Below, piece by piece: positions 1 to 10,049 of a DNA stretch of 64,000 bases. The notes under the pieces are model-generated. The model searched no databases. It was given only the letters and a program-made list of their open reading frames with translations, and was not told the origin of the DNA. Where the stretch lies: the NCBI RefSeq assembly GCF_042100115.1, contig NC_091280.1:1054001-1118000 (forward strand), written 5' to 3'. The translations under genes and the position numbers were made by a program. Each line of letters starts with the position of its first letter. Positions within the stretch are counted from its first letter, which is position 1. Source of the stretch: Alternaria dauci (lineage: Eukaryota > Ascomycota > Dothideomycetes > Pleosporales > Pleosporaceae).

Positions 1-1
1 A

Positions 2-592
2 TTAAACGATTACCTTCGCACAGGGTACTACGGCCGCTACTGTGACCTGATCGATTGCCGATTTCGGGGGCTGATCACGGTGTGCAAGGAGAGTATACTG
101 AATGGTTATATGCTCATGCGCGAGATCCCGATGAGCGAATTTCGTATGGAGACGCTCAAGACCCGGCATGACGCATCAGGGGCAGCAACGCGTCTTGCAA
201 ATGAGACATCACAGCCCGGAAACCCACGTCGAGGCTCCATCACCAACACACAGGTAACCGGCACTGCATGGCCAGCTGTCAAGCTGCCCGTCGCACCAGA
301 GCAGCACAAAGAACCAGCAATTCCTAAGCGCATAGCGAAGCGGGGAGAACCGGTTGTGATGCACGAGTCTATTCCGTCATGTCCAAAATTCCCTCCACCA
401 GGTGCCCAGTACGACGAAGAACGTCAGCCAGAATGGTCACAGACTCACATACCGTTGTTCGACCGGCGGGACGATGCACCGTTCCGTCGACCGGGCGAGA
501 AGCAATACGCGCAAGTCATGGCCTTTTCGAGAGCTGCACCTGCTCCATGGACAACGCCTGTTCAGTCAGACTCTGGGCACAATAAAGAGTAA
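2..592 (+). CDS. 3' part of a hypothetical protein entering from the left edge
   Basis: One frame is open from base 2 to the TAA at 590-592 (196 codons) with no stop, so this may be the last exon of a gene that starts outside the window. The translated start is rich in Tyr, Cys and Arg, and several in-frame ATGs follow (first near 107). The C-terminal half is rich in Pro, Arg and charged residues and shows no domain, signal peptide or membrane segment that I recognise. Chance open frames of this length are possible at this base composition and a second overlapping frame is also partly open, so the call is tentative. Function is unknown. Confidence 0.33.
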   Translation, partial: LNDYLRTGYYGRYCDLIDCRFRGLITVCKESILNGYMLMREIPMSEFRMETLKTRHDASGAATRLANETSQPGNPRRGSITNTQVTGTAWPAVKLPVAPEQHKEPAIPKRIAKRGEPVVMHESIPSCPKFPPPGAQYDEERQPEWSQTHIPLFDRRDDAPFRRPGEKQYAQVMAFSRAAPAPWTTPVQSDSGHNKE

Positions 593-1085
593 AAAACAGC
601 AGCTTCCGGGGCTCCAAACAGCATATGATATGAGAGACACTGCCTGGTGTGTGGAAGAAGACGTGGCATAGCTACGACAGTCAATCATAAAAGATGGGGT
701 TTCAGCCATGCTTCCACATGATCATTACATATGATCATGATCGGAAATGGTCTATCTGGTACGTGGTCTCAGTAAAATCGGTTCCCATACACATACAAGG
801 GCCAGGAGCTGACTTCTCAGAATACACTCGAGGTAACAATACCATTCTTACATTCGGGAAAGAGCTTGTAAAGATTCTGCGTTTGACTTGTTGGTCATTT
901 GATCGGGTGACCAAGCTTCATGCTGCACTGACAATGTCACTGTACCCTTGAAATCTCGTTCTAATGTTTAGTCTACCCTGCGCTTCCACAATGACATCCT
1001 AAACCCCACTTCCTGTAGGCTCTCGTCCTAACCACTCTCCCTACACCCTCCCACCTGAAACACCAATCGCAACCAAATCCACGGT
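593..1085. other. Intergenic, no gene seen
   Basis: Short open frames only, none with family resemblance or convincing splice sites. The last 100 bases are pyrimidine-rich (repeated ccctac and cccacc), as is common just upstream of a fungal start codon, and could be the 5' leader of the small relic gene that follows. Confidence 0.5.
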
Positions 1086-1424
1086 ATGCCCTGGCAAGTC
1101 TTCACCTTTCTCGGCGCCACCGCCACCGTCAGGACCCCTGGCGAATGCGCCCCCGGCACGTACCGCTGCGACCTCGCCCTCACTACAATCGAAACGCGTG
1201 CTTCGTACGGCTGATTCATGGCTCTGGAATACGAATCAAATGCTTGCATTATCAATACCATTAACGGTGTGCACTGCTGCTATGATGCTTGCAACACGAG
1301 GCATGTGCACTATGGGGTTGAGTATGACGATCCGATTGCTTATTGTGATGCAGCGAACCTCAATACAACAACGAGATACCAAAGGAAGGGCGCTCAAGTG
1401 GCTTGCATGAGAGTTTTGCTGTAG
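1086..1424 (+). pseudogene. Broken small cysteine-rich secreted-type protein
   Basis: From the ATG at 1086 the frame reads 42 codons to a TGA at 1212-1214 and then continues in the same frame for 69 more codons to a TAG at 1422-1424. The part before the stop holds the pattern ECAPGTYRCD followed by TTIE, which resembles small fungal cysteine-rich secreted proteins carrying a CxPGTYxCD...IEVC..GxW block. In that block the position of the TGA is normally Trp (TGG). After the stop come a Cys, a CC pair and further Cys, as expected for the remainder of such a domain. The normal Cys after IE is also lost (Arg here). The most likely reading is a single-copy relic disabled by G-to-A change. A short unrecognised intron is the alternative. 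The signal peptide is weak. The family match is from memory of the pattern, not from a search. Confidence 0.42.
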
Positions 1425-1850
1425 CTTCTAGGCTGGCACATCCCTGTAGTGAACTACATTTTGCCATGCTTCGGTATCTGCTACTCCTGAAGATCTTCTC
1501 ACATCCATAGGACATGTCTGACAAGTGGATTAGTCACTCACATCCACAGACCAATCGGTGAGTACCAGCGACTACTGCACGTTGGAAAGAGGGTGTGTGG
1601 GGTTCCACCGACCAATGCAGGTGTGAGTGGGGCTCTGCGGAAGAGGCGTTCGACGTAGAAGCAATAAGAACACACAAATGTGGAGTTCCATTTTGTTAAT
1701 CAGATCTACAAGATCTACCTGCCGAAATAGCAATTATGTCAGGATGACCGACACGTGATCATGTGAGCGGCCGTCAAAGCTTCTCCAGCCAGTTCATTCT
1801 CTGCGTTGTCAACAAAAGCAAATCAAGACAAAGAAATGACAGGAAGTGAT
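1425..1850. other. Intergenic, no gene seen
   Basis: Between the broken cysteine-rich gene and the 3' end of the DUF1996 gene. I see no coding frame, RNA gene or repeat. Confidence 0.5.
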
Positions 1851-3063
1851 CTACGCGCGAAACGCCTTGAAATTTGAAGCAACATCCCGCGTCGCATTCA
1901 AGTGCCCTGGAAGCGCGGGGATCCAGTCCTGATCACCAATGTCCTCGATGACCTTACGCGGCACGCTACAGCTGTTCATCATCTCCATGCTTTGTGTTTT
2001 CATAGACGAGCATCCAACGTAGCATTCTTCGTCCATAATCTTCTGCAGTGAGTCGTCCTTCCAACCGAAGATATAGTCACCATGATTACCGTATCCGGTA
2101 CGGTCGGCAAAGGAGTACACAAAAGGCTGGCTACCGTCTTCTGGCCAAAGCGCAGGGTCGTTGAACGGTGCGGTTTCGTAGATGACCTCGTACATGAGTT
2201 GAGGCATGCGCACGGGATGAGAGGCTGGACAAGGGCCTTGGCTTTCAAAAGTACCGGATACTGGATAGGCCTACAGTATGTTAGAGGGGAGCATCCCAAG
2301 CGCGGCAGGGAAATTACCATATGCGCCATGTGGTCTGGCGAATCGAGGTCTTTTCCATTCCAACAGCTACTACAATTAGCACGGCTTTGGCATCAAAAGG
2401 ACATATCATCGCTTACGTTGGAAATCTCAAGTTAACCATGATCCCTGCCGGGCAGGGCTTAGTAGGAAATGCTTTGGTCTCCGGAAATCGGGTGCTAGGA
2501 TCTTGCAGACATGTATACGTGAGTTGCGGGTACCTATCCGCTTCGATCTTTGTGGTTGCGGTCGGTGAACCGATTAGCATGCGAAAGCCTGGTTGAAAAG
2601 CCTTGACTTTTGCCTTCTGCTGATAGTCGGCAAGTTGGTTCTGCATATAATAAACCGTCTTCGCAGGCAGAAGTAGTCAGTGCATGTCCCTTGCCTCATT
2701 CGTGCTTTCAGGACTCACCATGCCACCATTCTGACCTTCAAACCCTGCATTGCCTTTCTGACTGACGCGCTTGTAGGTACTATTCCTTGCACGAAAGTAG
2801 AGAGAAGCGGTCCAGTAGTTAGAAAAGTCGTCTGCAGGCTGGCAGGTGGTGCATGTGGACATCGCTGGTGGATCGTGGACATCCGGGTTCATGTCAGGAA
2901 CGAAAGAGTTGCCTCCAATGATCTGGTGGAGATGAGCCGATGGAGCGTTCCCGGGCTCGACCAGGGGATCAAGACGGTCTACGACGAGCTGCGAGCATCC
3001 AAATCGGATGAGTGCGTGGGTCGGGGCGATGAACGCCCATGCGATAACGGATTTCAAGAGCAT
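1851..3063 (-). CDS. Secreted DUF1996 domain protein
   Basis: Four exons read on the minus strand: 3063-2719, 2658-2417, 2366-2318 and 2270-1851, giving 351 residues. The introns are 60, 50 and 47 nt; two junctions split a codon-level motif correctly (GGM/TVYYMQN, FPT/CWNGKDLDSPDH). Residues 1-17 form a signal peptide (MLLKSVIAW... to A17). The mature protein carries the whole DUF1996 signature in order: RFGCSQLVVDRLDPLVEPG, SAHLHQIIGGN, CTTC, CLQDPSTRFPET, SHPVRMPQLMYEV and GNHGDYIFGWKDD. The family is widespread in mould secretomes, usually extracellular or wall-associated and of unknown biochemical role. The His-rich HLHQIIGG segment is conserved but its function is not established. No C-terminal WSC or carbohydrate-binding domain is attached. 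The start chosen is the only ATG that precedes the signal peptide. Confidence 0.9.
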
Positions 3064-5039
3064 GTCGAGTTAGTTGTTGTGAGCTGTAGACAGAGAGAGA
3101 GAGACTTTGCGTAGAGCCACTCCGACTTATGTACGTTTGAGGAACATCGATTCTTCGTAACACAGAACGTATATAACAGATAACGCAGCGGACGGGCCGC
3201 AGCGCAATTCATTACTCCGATCGCATGCTTCAGTCGATAGGAGCATGGATGCTACCAATGTCCGGCCTGAAAACTACATTGACCCCACCTCATGTATGTC
3301 AATGACTGTCGAATGTACTGTACTGGCCAGAGTAAGTGCCGGGTTTGATGAGCCATTGTTCATATGGGTTTTGTCGAACACATTGGATTCAATTTCCAGA
3401 TCCCTGCGACTGGAAATCGAATAAGAGACATCCAGTTTACGGACTACCCACGCTGTTTTTATTCGGCGATCCAAAGCATGAGTATGTTGGCTGATAACAC
3501 GGGTCGGTAAGGTCCACTCGCCATGGAGCAACAAAGCACAGAACCCACGAGGACAAAATAGATATACTGGTGAAAGGAGAACGGCACAAGTCTAAGGCAC
3601 ATTCGCACAATGTGCCATAACAAGCATGCGAATATATCGTATGTGACTGTATGTGACACAGGACGAATGTGAATTCCCGCATGGTCGTCCGCGTAGCCAG
3701 GTTGACCCCACAGGCCGTGCCATGAAGTAAATTGGTATGCGGGGCATCAGCGCTGGCAGCCACATCCTCCACCAAGCTTCTGTTTCTTTGCCAAAGGTTA
3801 CGAAGAAGCAGGTGTAATCATAACATGTGGCTGGTTAGTTGTTCAAAGGACAGCCAAAGAAGTCCGGCGCGGCGGGGTATTGCTCGATCCAGGCAGAGCG
3901 GCTTATGGGCGTAGCGGAGGGCGTAGCTCGCATCGCGCGGAAGAGGGGCTCAAATGTACGGCCGCGGAGTCCTCTAGATAGTGTAGATGAGGCATAGGGA
4001 GACGACGGCTTATCCATGGAAGTGATAATGGGTTGGTAGGTGACAGGTGCGCGACAGAATGCTTCGCGACGCGATGCCGGATGCGCCTATCCCAAAGCGG
4101 CATAGCCAATCCATGGACACGTGTCCGCCCATCCATCAAACTCACCGCTTGAGCCTCATTTCCATCACGGTCGTTCACTGAATTCTCAAACCTGCAGAAA
4201 CGCAGATCTAAATGCAGGACCGCACCAATGACAGCCCTCGAATGTTCAGGGCGCTGCATGCAGGATGCAAACGCTTATGTCTCACGTCAATTCTGCAGCA
4301 TGAGCCCCACGCGTGAGGGTACTCCCACCGAATGACTCTTATCATAAGTGCGCGGTCGTTGAGGCTGTTGACAAGGCTAAGCTCGAATGCAATTACCTTT
4401 TGCAGACCGCTCGGTAATGTCTTCCCCACAGCGGTGTGTTGTCTGGAGTGGATCTAGAATCCGGGGACGCGACGACGCAGAATATAAACTGTACTTTGCA
4501 CTGTGAGAACAATCAATACACCTACGCCTCACGTTATATTGCCGCATTACTTTTGTACATTCCTCAGTCCGACACATCACTATGCCCATCATGTCGCCTC
4601 ACGTCATTTCTGCTTTCCAGCAGTACCTGAGATGGGATAATGATATCAAACGACACATCGATGCAAAGACTCGGGCGAGAACAGTCTCAATTACAAGGAG
4701 TAGCCGCGCTGCTTCCATGGAAGGACAAGACCAAAATCTGTGGCGACCGAGCCATGTGAGGAGGAACTCGGCGCGGAGTGAGCAGTCAGTGTAAAGGACG
4801 GGAGGTATGGGTCCTGAAACGGAGAGGTATGTCTTTCACTCTTACTCCATAGATTCCAAGACACCTTCAGCATGATTCACCGTTCCCTATCATCGTACAG
4901 TAAGCCTTGAGCCATGAGAAAACTCATGAACAGAATTCTGCTCTTGCTCAATCTCACCCTCGCCAACCTCCGAGAACTGAGTTCTTGAGCATCACGTACT
5001 AACAATCAAATTCAGAGCATTGCATGCGACTTCTAAGAC
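3064..5039. other. 2-kb intergenic region
   Basis: The first part is the upstream region of the DUF1996 gene. A TATA-like run (tatata, about 3170-3175) lies roughly 110 bases upstream of its start. A short agag run sits near 3093-3104. The rest has only short, mutually overlapping frames on both strands and no recognisable family. Near the right end, a TACTAAC box at 4997-5003 and a CAG at 5013-5015 look like the end of a 5' leader intron of the next gene. Confidence 0.5.
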
Positions 5040-5642
5040 ATGACCCAAAATACCTACCTCGACTGCCTTTACCGAGGCCAGTACGAGTGCAGGCTCCTGG
5101 ACAACGTCAAGACCAACGCCAACCAGCACGTTGGCGACTACAAGGCCTTCACAGCTAAGCCACCAGCCCAACGTGGTGCCCCCTTGGACACTGTGGGGGA
5201 TAACCTTTATCATGTTCCCGCCTATTCCAATCTCCGCGAAGCTCCTATAAATACACATGAGCAAACCAAAGAAGAAGTGAAGCTCGAATTTGACCCTCCG
5301 CTCTGTCACTATGCGGAGCTTAGAGGTGGCTTGCCAATCGGCTATGTATGGATCCCACCGAGTTCCCCTGAACCTGAGCATATACCACACAGGGCAACCC
5401 CCGAGCAAGACCTCGTTCCTGTCACTCCGTCAAGGCCAGCCAGGACTACGACTACTATCAAGAAGCGCAAGAGTAAGACGGCAGTCACATTCGCCTTCAG
5501 CCCCCTGAAAAAGAAGCGCAAGCGAGACACCACCGCCGAGTACCACATGCGCTTCACCAGTCCGCTTTCGGAAGAGCTTTCAGACGCGCCTAGTGGTTTG
5601 CTGACACCGGAGCCGAGAGAATTTGTACTGCATCGCAGGTAG
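5040..5642 (+). CDS. Hypothetical basic protein with two nuclear-localisation-like clusters
   Basis: A single 200-codon frame, ATG at 5040, TAG at 5640-5642. An in-frame TAA lies two codons before the ATG, so the start is fixed within this exon. A canonical branch site (TACTAAC, 4997-5003) and acceptor (CAG at 5013-5015) just upstream suggest a 5'-UTR intron, which supports transcription in this direction. No domain is recognised. Residues about 145-175 hold two basic runs, KKRKSK and KKKRKR, typical of nuclear localisation signals, and the flanks are rich in Pro, Ser and Thr. No signal peptide or membrane segment. It ends 100 bases from the convergent FAD enzyme gene. A nuclear protein of unknown role is the most that can be inferred. 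Confidence 0.55.
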   Translation: MTQNTYLDCLYRGQYECRLLDNVKTNANQHVGDYKAFTAKPPAQRGAPLDTVGDNLYHVPAYSNLREAPINTHEQTKEEVKLEFDPPLCHYAELRGGLPIGYVWIPPSSPEPEHIPHRATPEQDLVPVTPSRPARTTTTIKKRKSKTAVTFAFSPLKKKRKRDTTAEYHMRFTSPLSEELSDAPSGLLTPEPREFVLHRR

Positions 5643-5742
5643 TAGGTGGGAACGATACACTAGGTGGATACTGGTAGACAAGGTCGGGAGGCAGATCGGA
5701 AGTAGGAGAGTACTACGTATAAGAGGTTGGCTGATATCGGGG

Positions 5743-7386
5743 CTATAGTTCTTTCTTCCCATTTGCCTTCAATGCTATACCCTTTTGTCTCCTCACACCC
5801 GCAAAGCCTTCTAAGATGCCGACCCACATCTGAACCAGCGTAATCACTATCCTAACAACGTGATCCTTCCATTCCAGCAGTGGCTTCCTTCCACGCATAA
5901 ACTTGGCATCTATGACCTCCCATCCGGCATCTCCTCCCAATGCCTCTCCAACCTGTAATCCACTACGGCAACCATCCTCGTGAAAGCCGTAACATGTCCA
6001 TGCACCCGCGTACCAGATGCCTTGCTTTCCTTGGATCTCATGAAGGCGCTCTTGCGCAAATACCATGCGGGAGTTGTACAGTGGATGTCGGTATTGGTAT
6101 GTTGCATGGGTCAGAGCCGGAGAGGGAGGGTGTGGTGGGTTGAGAGTTACAAGCACATTGTTGTAGACGTCGCGCGGGATGTGCTGTAGAGTGTTCATGT
6201 CGTAGGTCAGGCAGACTGTCTCGAGAGCACCTGAAGAAGTGGTTAGGTTTGCGTTTGACGGTGCTTTAGGTTTGGTTGTGGTGATGTAGTTCCAGGCGGA
6301 CCACGCTGTGCGTCGTTGGGGCATGAGCTGGGCATTGTTAGCGATACATGCATAGTTGAAGCATCTGGACTTACTGAGAGATCGGAATGCAGGTACGCTG
6401 TATTTGGCGTGGTCTCGAATGCGTCCATAATATCCTTCTCTGTCGCTGTGGCCTCGTCACCTAGCATCCACCTCGCCTGATCTCCGTGACAAGCAAGCAC
6501 CACTTCATCGAATACCTCCGTCTTTCCCTGTCCTTTTCCGCCTAGCCTCAACTCGACTTTTCCGTTTTTTCTGCTCACGGCCAGAACTGGCGTATCAAGA
6601 TGACCTTCACAGTTTCCAGCCAAGTCCAGAATAGCGTCAATGTATTTGCTAGATCCTCCTTCAACAGTCAACCATGGCGGCCTCTCTGCAATCGTGCTGA
6701 GCAGGTGGTGGTTCCACATGAACCGTATCAATGTCAATGCCGGGAACTCCAGAGCACACTTATCGGCGCCGGTACTCCATACACACGCAGTCATTGGAAT
6801 TAGATAATCGTCTCTGAACGCGTCTGAATACCCTTCTTTTTCGAGATACTCGCCAATGCTCATCTCTGTAGCGGCGACAGCTGCAGGTGAGCCCGGAGGG
6901 ATGGCTAGTAGATCCAAGGCGAACTGGTTGAAGCGGATGATGTCAAAGATCATGCGCCAGAAGGAGGGTTTGAGTGCATTCTCGGGTTGCGCAAAGAGCG
7001 AGCTGCCTGAGGTGCCAGACCATTCAAAAGCACCAGCGTCACGAGATACACCGAATGTCATCTCTGAGGCTACAGTCTTGACTTGCAAGGCTGAGAGTAA
7101 TTTTATGAAATTCGCTGGGCTTTGTCAGTTCCGAGACGACACGGAGGCAAGTAATGGCAGGGGACGAACGGTATGTAGCGGTGTTGAGAACGATGAAGCC
7201 CGTATCCACGGGGGTGCTCTTGCCATTGTGTGTCCATGTCACAGTGTTTGTATGACCACCAAGACGTTCCTCTTTCTCGAAAAGATGCACCTCATGCTGA
7301 GTGTTACGGAGTGCGTAGAGGGCGCTCAGACCAGATATGCCACTACCGACGATAGCTATACGCTTTTTCTCCATGTTGCCGCTCAT
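5743..7386 (-). CDS. FAD-dependent amine-oxidase-like oxidoreductase (COG2907 type)
   Basis: Three exons, 7386-7170, 7114-6375 and 6327-5743, give 513 residues. The N-terminus has the Rossmann FAD-binding motif GSGISG at residues 14-19, followed by an acidic strand end (HLFEKEERLGGHTNT) and VDTGFIVLN, all typical of the predicted NAD/FAD-binding proteins of the flavin amine-oxidase superfamily. The body keeps PMTACVWST and PRRTAWSAWNY-like blocks of this group, and the C-terminus GIWYAGAWTCYGFHEDG is the family's FAD-contacting end. Intron 1 (7115-7169) starts with the uncommon donor GTTCGT but restores the expected TYPNFIKLL sequence exactly; intron 2 is 6328-6374. In bacteria this family is often next to cyclopropane-fatty-acid synthases, so a role on lipids is possible but not shown here. 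Probably cytosolic, although a hydrophobic stretch near the C-terminus could touch a membrane. Confidence 0.88.
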
Positions 7387-8214
7387 GGTCAACTAGCGCG
7401 TATCTGTGGCGAGTATACTAACGGCCAGGTACACGATATGGATTGACGCACCAGAGTGACGAAAGAAATTGAGCAAGGGAAAGAAGTTGCGCTGGGTTCC
7501 GAGTCATGATGTCATCGATTCAAAGCGGATGTCGTTTCAGTAGGTGCATGACTAGTGCCAAGGAAAACGAATACGTTCAAAATGTAGACGTTGGAGGTGT
7601 CGTAACTGTCAGCTTGGTGTCCTGCGCACAGCGACTGGCAAAACAGTCCGCGGCATTGCATGCTGTCACTGACGCTTGGATTGGGGTCCGCTCTCATGTG
7701 GACACTGCAGATCTTGACCCATGGCAGTATCAGAGTTATTGTGGGGTCAGGGTTGCATCTTTGCATGTTGCTAGTACTGTATGTTGAATATGGCTATGAG
7801 ACGTTTGAGGCTGCTATGACACGGCTGTTGTGCATGTGGCACTCGAACGACCAGAGCGCCACCTACGTGATTACAGCGACAACATCAGCAGCCAATATGA
7901 CGGTAAGCTTTGTCAATTGGATAATGTCAAGTGGATTAGCAGCGCAACAAAAGAGAAGGGGACATGTGGCCAAAGCACAGGAACTCATGTTTTCCCCGAC
8001 CCCAGTTCTAGAACGGAAGCGGCACACGTGACACGGCAAGGTTGACCTTGGCAGGTGCGTAATGCGCCTCATGGATTCCAGCCTCCAGACTCGACGTTGC
8101 ATTCACAAACACATCCCACTACGTCGCTATTCGCTTTCACAGGACAATAGACATAGCCAAGCTTGCCTGACCCGAACCGGCACTATCCACACCACCGCGC
8201 AACCATGTCCAATC
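7387..8214. promoter_or_regulatory. Divergent upstream region of the FAD enzyme and VTI1
   Basis: This 828-base stretch separates two genes transcribed away from each other, so it must carry both promoters. I see no open frame with family resemblance and no clear TATA box for either side. Short pyrimidine-rich runs precede the VTI1 start. Confidence 0.5.
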
Positions 8215-9099
8215 TCATCGACGCCGATGCAGGCACCGAGCGCTTCAGCGGCTACGAAGCCGAGTTGAAGCTGGTGCAGGCCGACCTCAGCCAGCAGATA
8301 GAGCAGATCAAAGAGACGAGTGGAGAGCCCAGGAAAGCTGCCATCAGCAGAGCAGAGCGCGCGCTCGAGGAAGCCGAGGAGCTGGTGAGTTGTCGCCTAC
8401 ACACTGATGTCGCGCGCGCATCGACGACGACGACAACAACAACAACAACAACCCATGACAAGATCATGTCACTGACACACACATGCGGCAGATTGGCCAG
8501 ATGCGCCTCGAAAAGTCCAACATTCCCGCAAACCTAAAGTCCAAATACAACGCGCGCTTCCGTAACTTCGAACACGACCTCGACACCCACAAGCGCAAAC
8601 TAGAAACCTACACCTCGGACAAATCCAAGCTCTTCGGCAACCGCTACACCGACGACCCCGAAAGCGGCGATGCCCAGCTCGAGCAGCGCCAACAACTCCT
8701 CTCTGGAACAGATCGCCTGAACAGGTCGAGTGGGAGACTGAGGGAGAGCCAGAGAATCGCGCTCGAGACGGAGCAGATCGGCGCAGGCACGCTGAGTGAC
8801 CTGCACAGGCAGAGGGAGCAGATTACAAACACAAGAGAGAGGCTGCTCGAGAGTGAGAGTTACACTGATCGGAGTATCAAGACATTGAGGGGCATGGCGA
8901 GACGGTATGTATATCTGCCACCCCTACCTGTCTCCTGCTCCAGTTGATGTGGAGTGCAGATGGATGCCCTTTTGATGTGCATGACGAGAGTGCTAACGAT
9001 TTGTCATCCAGCATGGCTACAAACCGCATCATCACGATTGCCATCATTACTGTTCTGGTGCTGCTTATCATCGCTGTCATCTACAGCAAGTTCAGATGA
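8215..9099 (+). CDS. VTI1: Vesicle SNARE Vti1 (Qb-SNARE)
   Basis: Exons 8215-8394, 8492-8904 and 9012-9099 encode 226 residues, the normal size for fungal Vti1. Residues 1-100 are the three-helix N-terminal domain (FSGYEAELKLVQADLSQQI and EIEDAxxLIxQM-like EEAEELIGQM). The SNARE motif runs from about 130 to 195 with heptad hydrophobics and the ionic-layer Gln in DLHRQREQI. The C-terminus is a single membrane anchor (IITIAIITVLVLLIIAVIY) followed by only SKFR, the tail-anchored layout. Vti1 acts in Golgi-to-endosome, vacuolar and intra-Golgi fusion with several Qa/Qc/R partners. Intron 1 (8395-8491) contains an ACG/ACA trinucleotide run at about 8422-8452. Intron 2 is 8905-9011. Confidence 0.94.
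8422..8452. repeat. ACG/ACA trinucleotide run in VTI1 intron 1
   Basis: Four ACG-type units pass directly into seven CAA/ACA units inside the first intron of VTI1. It lies outside the splice signals, so it should not affect the protein. Confidence 0.8.
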
Positions 9100-10049
9100 T
9101 TGTCCTTACATTCGAGAAGCGTTTTCCGTCTGGCGTCTGGAGTATAACATGCTGTACGGGTGGTTGTTGGAGCTCAGGCTTAGCTATCAAATATGCATCC
9201 ACTTCAATGGTTTCAAGGGGCAGCAGTTCATCACGGGCACAACATGCTGCAACTCTGATGTAACCCGATGTGCGCTGATACGCATTAATTACTTTACTAA
9301 GACATTAGGTATCTAATCTACGCGTATTACACTACGTCTCATCACTACCAAATATCCACCATGTTAGCGGCCGCACGCGAAGCTTGTGTGAAGCCGGGGA
9401 CTATTACGATTAACTCAAACAACTTAAACCCGTTGTAGATTCCGAAAGAAAGATACCGGCCGTACAGTCGCCCAAGAAAAGAAACTGCTGTGAGGAGAAA
9501 CCCGTCATGACGGCGAAGTCGCAAAGTCTAGACCGAACGTCAAGTAAAATAGACCAGAAGTTAATCGCAAACCGACACATAAGAGATAGGAAAGGAACGG
9601 CGGGATCTGCTGTGAGCCACGCCTGATAAGTGAACACGCGTGAGACCTTCTCAGCTTCCCTATTGTTCAATGACAAGGGTATGTAAAGGAAGGGGCGCGT
9701 GCGCTAAGCGGGCTGGTTTCCGCGTTGAAAGGTGAAAGTTGCCTGTCCGCAACACTAAGATCTTGAGGAGCGCATACGTCGTTATAGACACACATGGTAT
9801 GGTAATGTGACGAAGGCAATGGAGGTATGTCGTGATCAAGAGTGACCTCCGAGCTGGTCGCTCCAAGCCTGTACTGCAGGCGTCCCCGAAGCAGCTACGC
9901 TTCATATCTTGGGGGATTGTCTAGTCTTTCTCCCGTGTCAGGAGGAGACATGTCCTGCAAACTTGGTACGGTAACGAGCGTGTTATTGGAGGGTGGTGAG
10001 TGTAGGAAACCGGTGATATGATATGGCGAAAGTGTCAGTGAGAGGTCAG
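9100..10049. other. Convergent 3' intergenic region
   Basis: This lies between the 3' ends of VTI1 (plus) and the receptor gene (minus). It should hold both 3' UTRs and terminators. Only short frames without family resemblance are seen. Confidence 0.5.
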
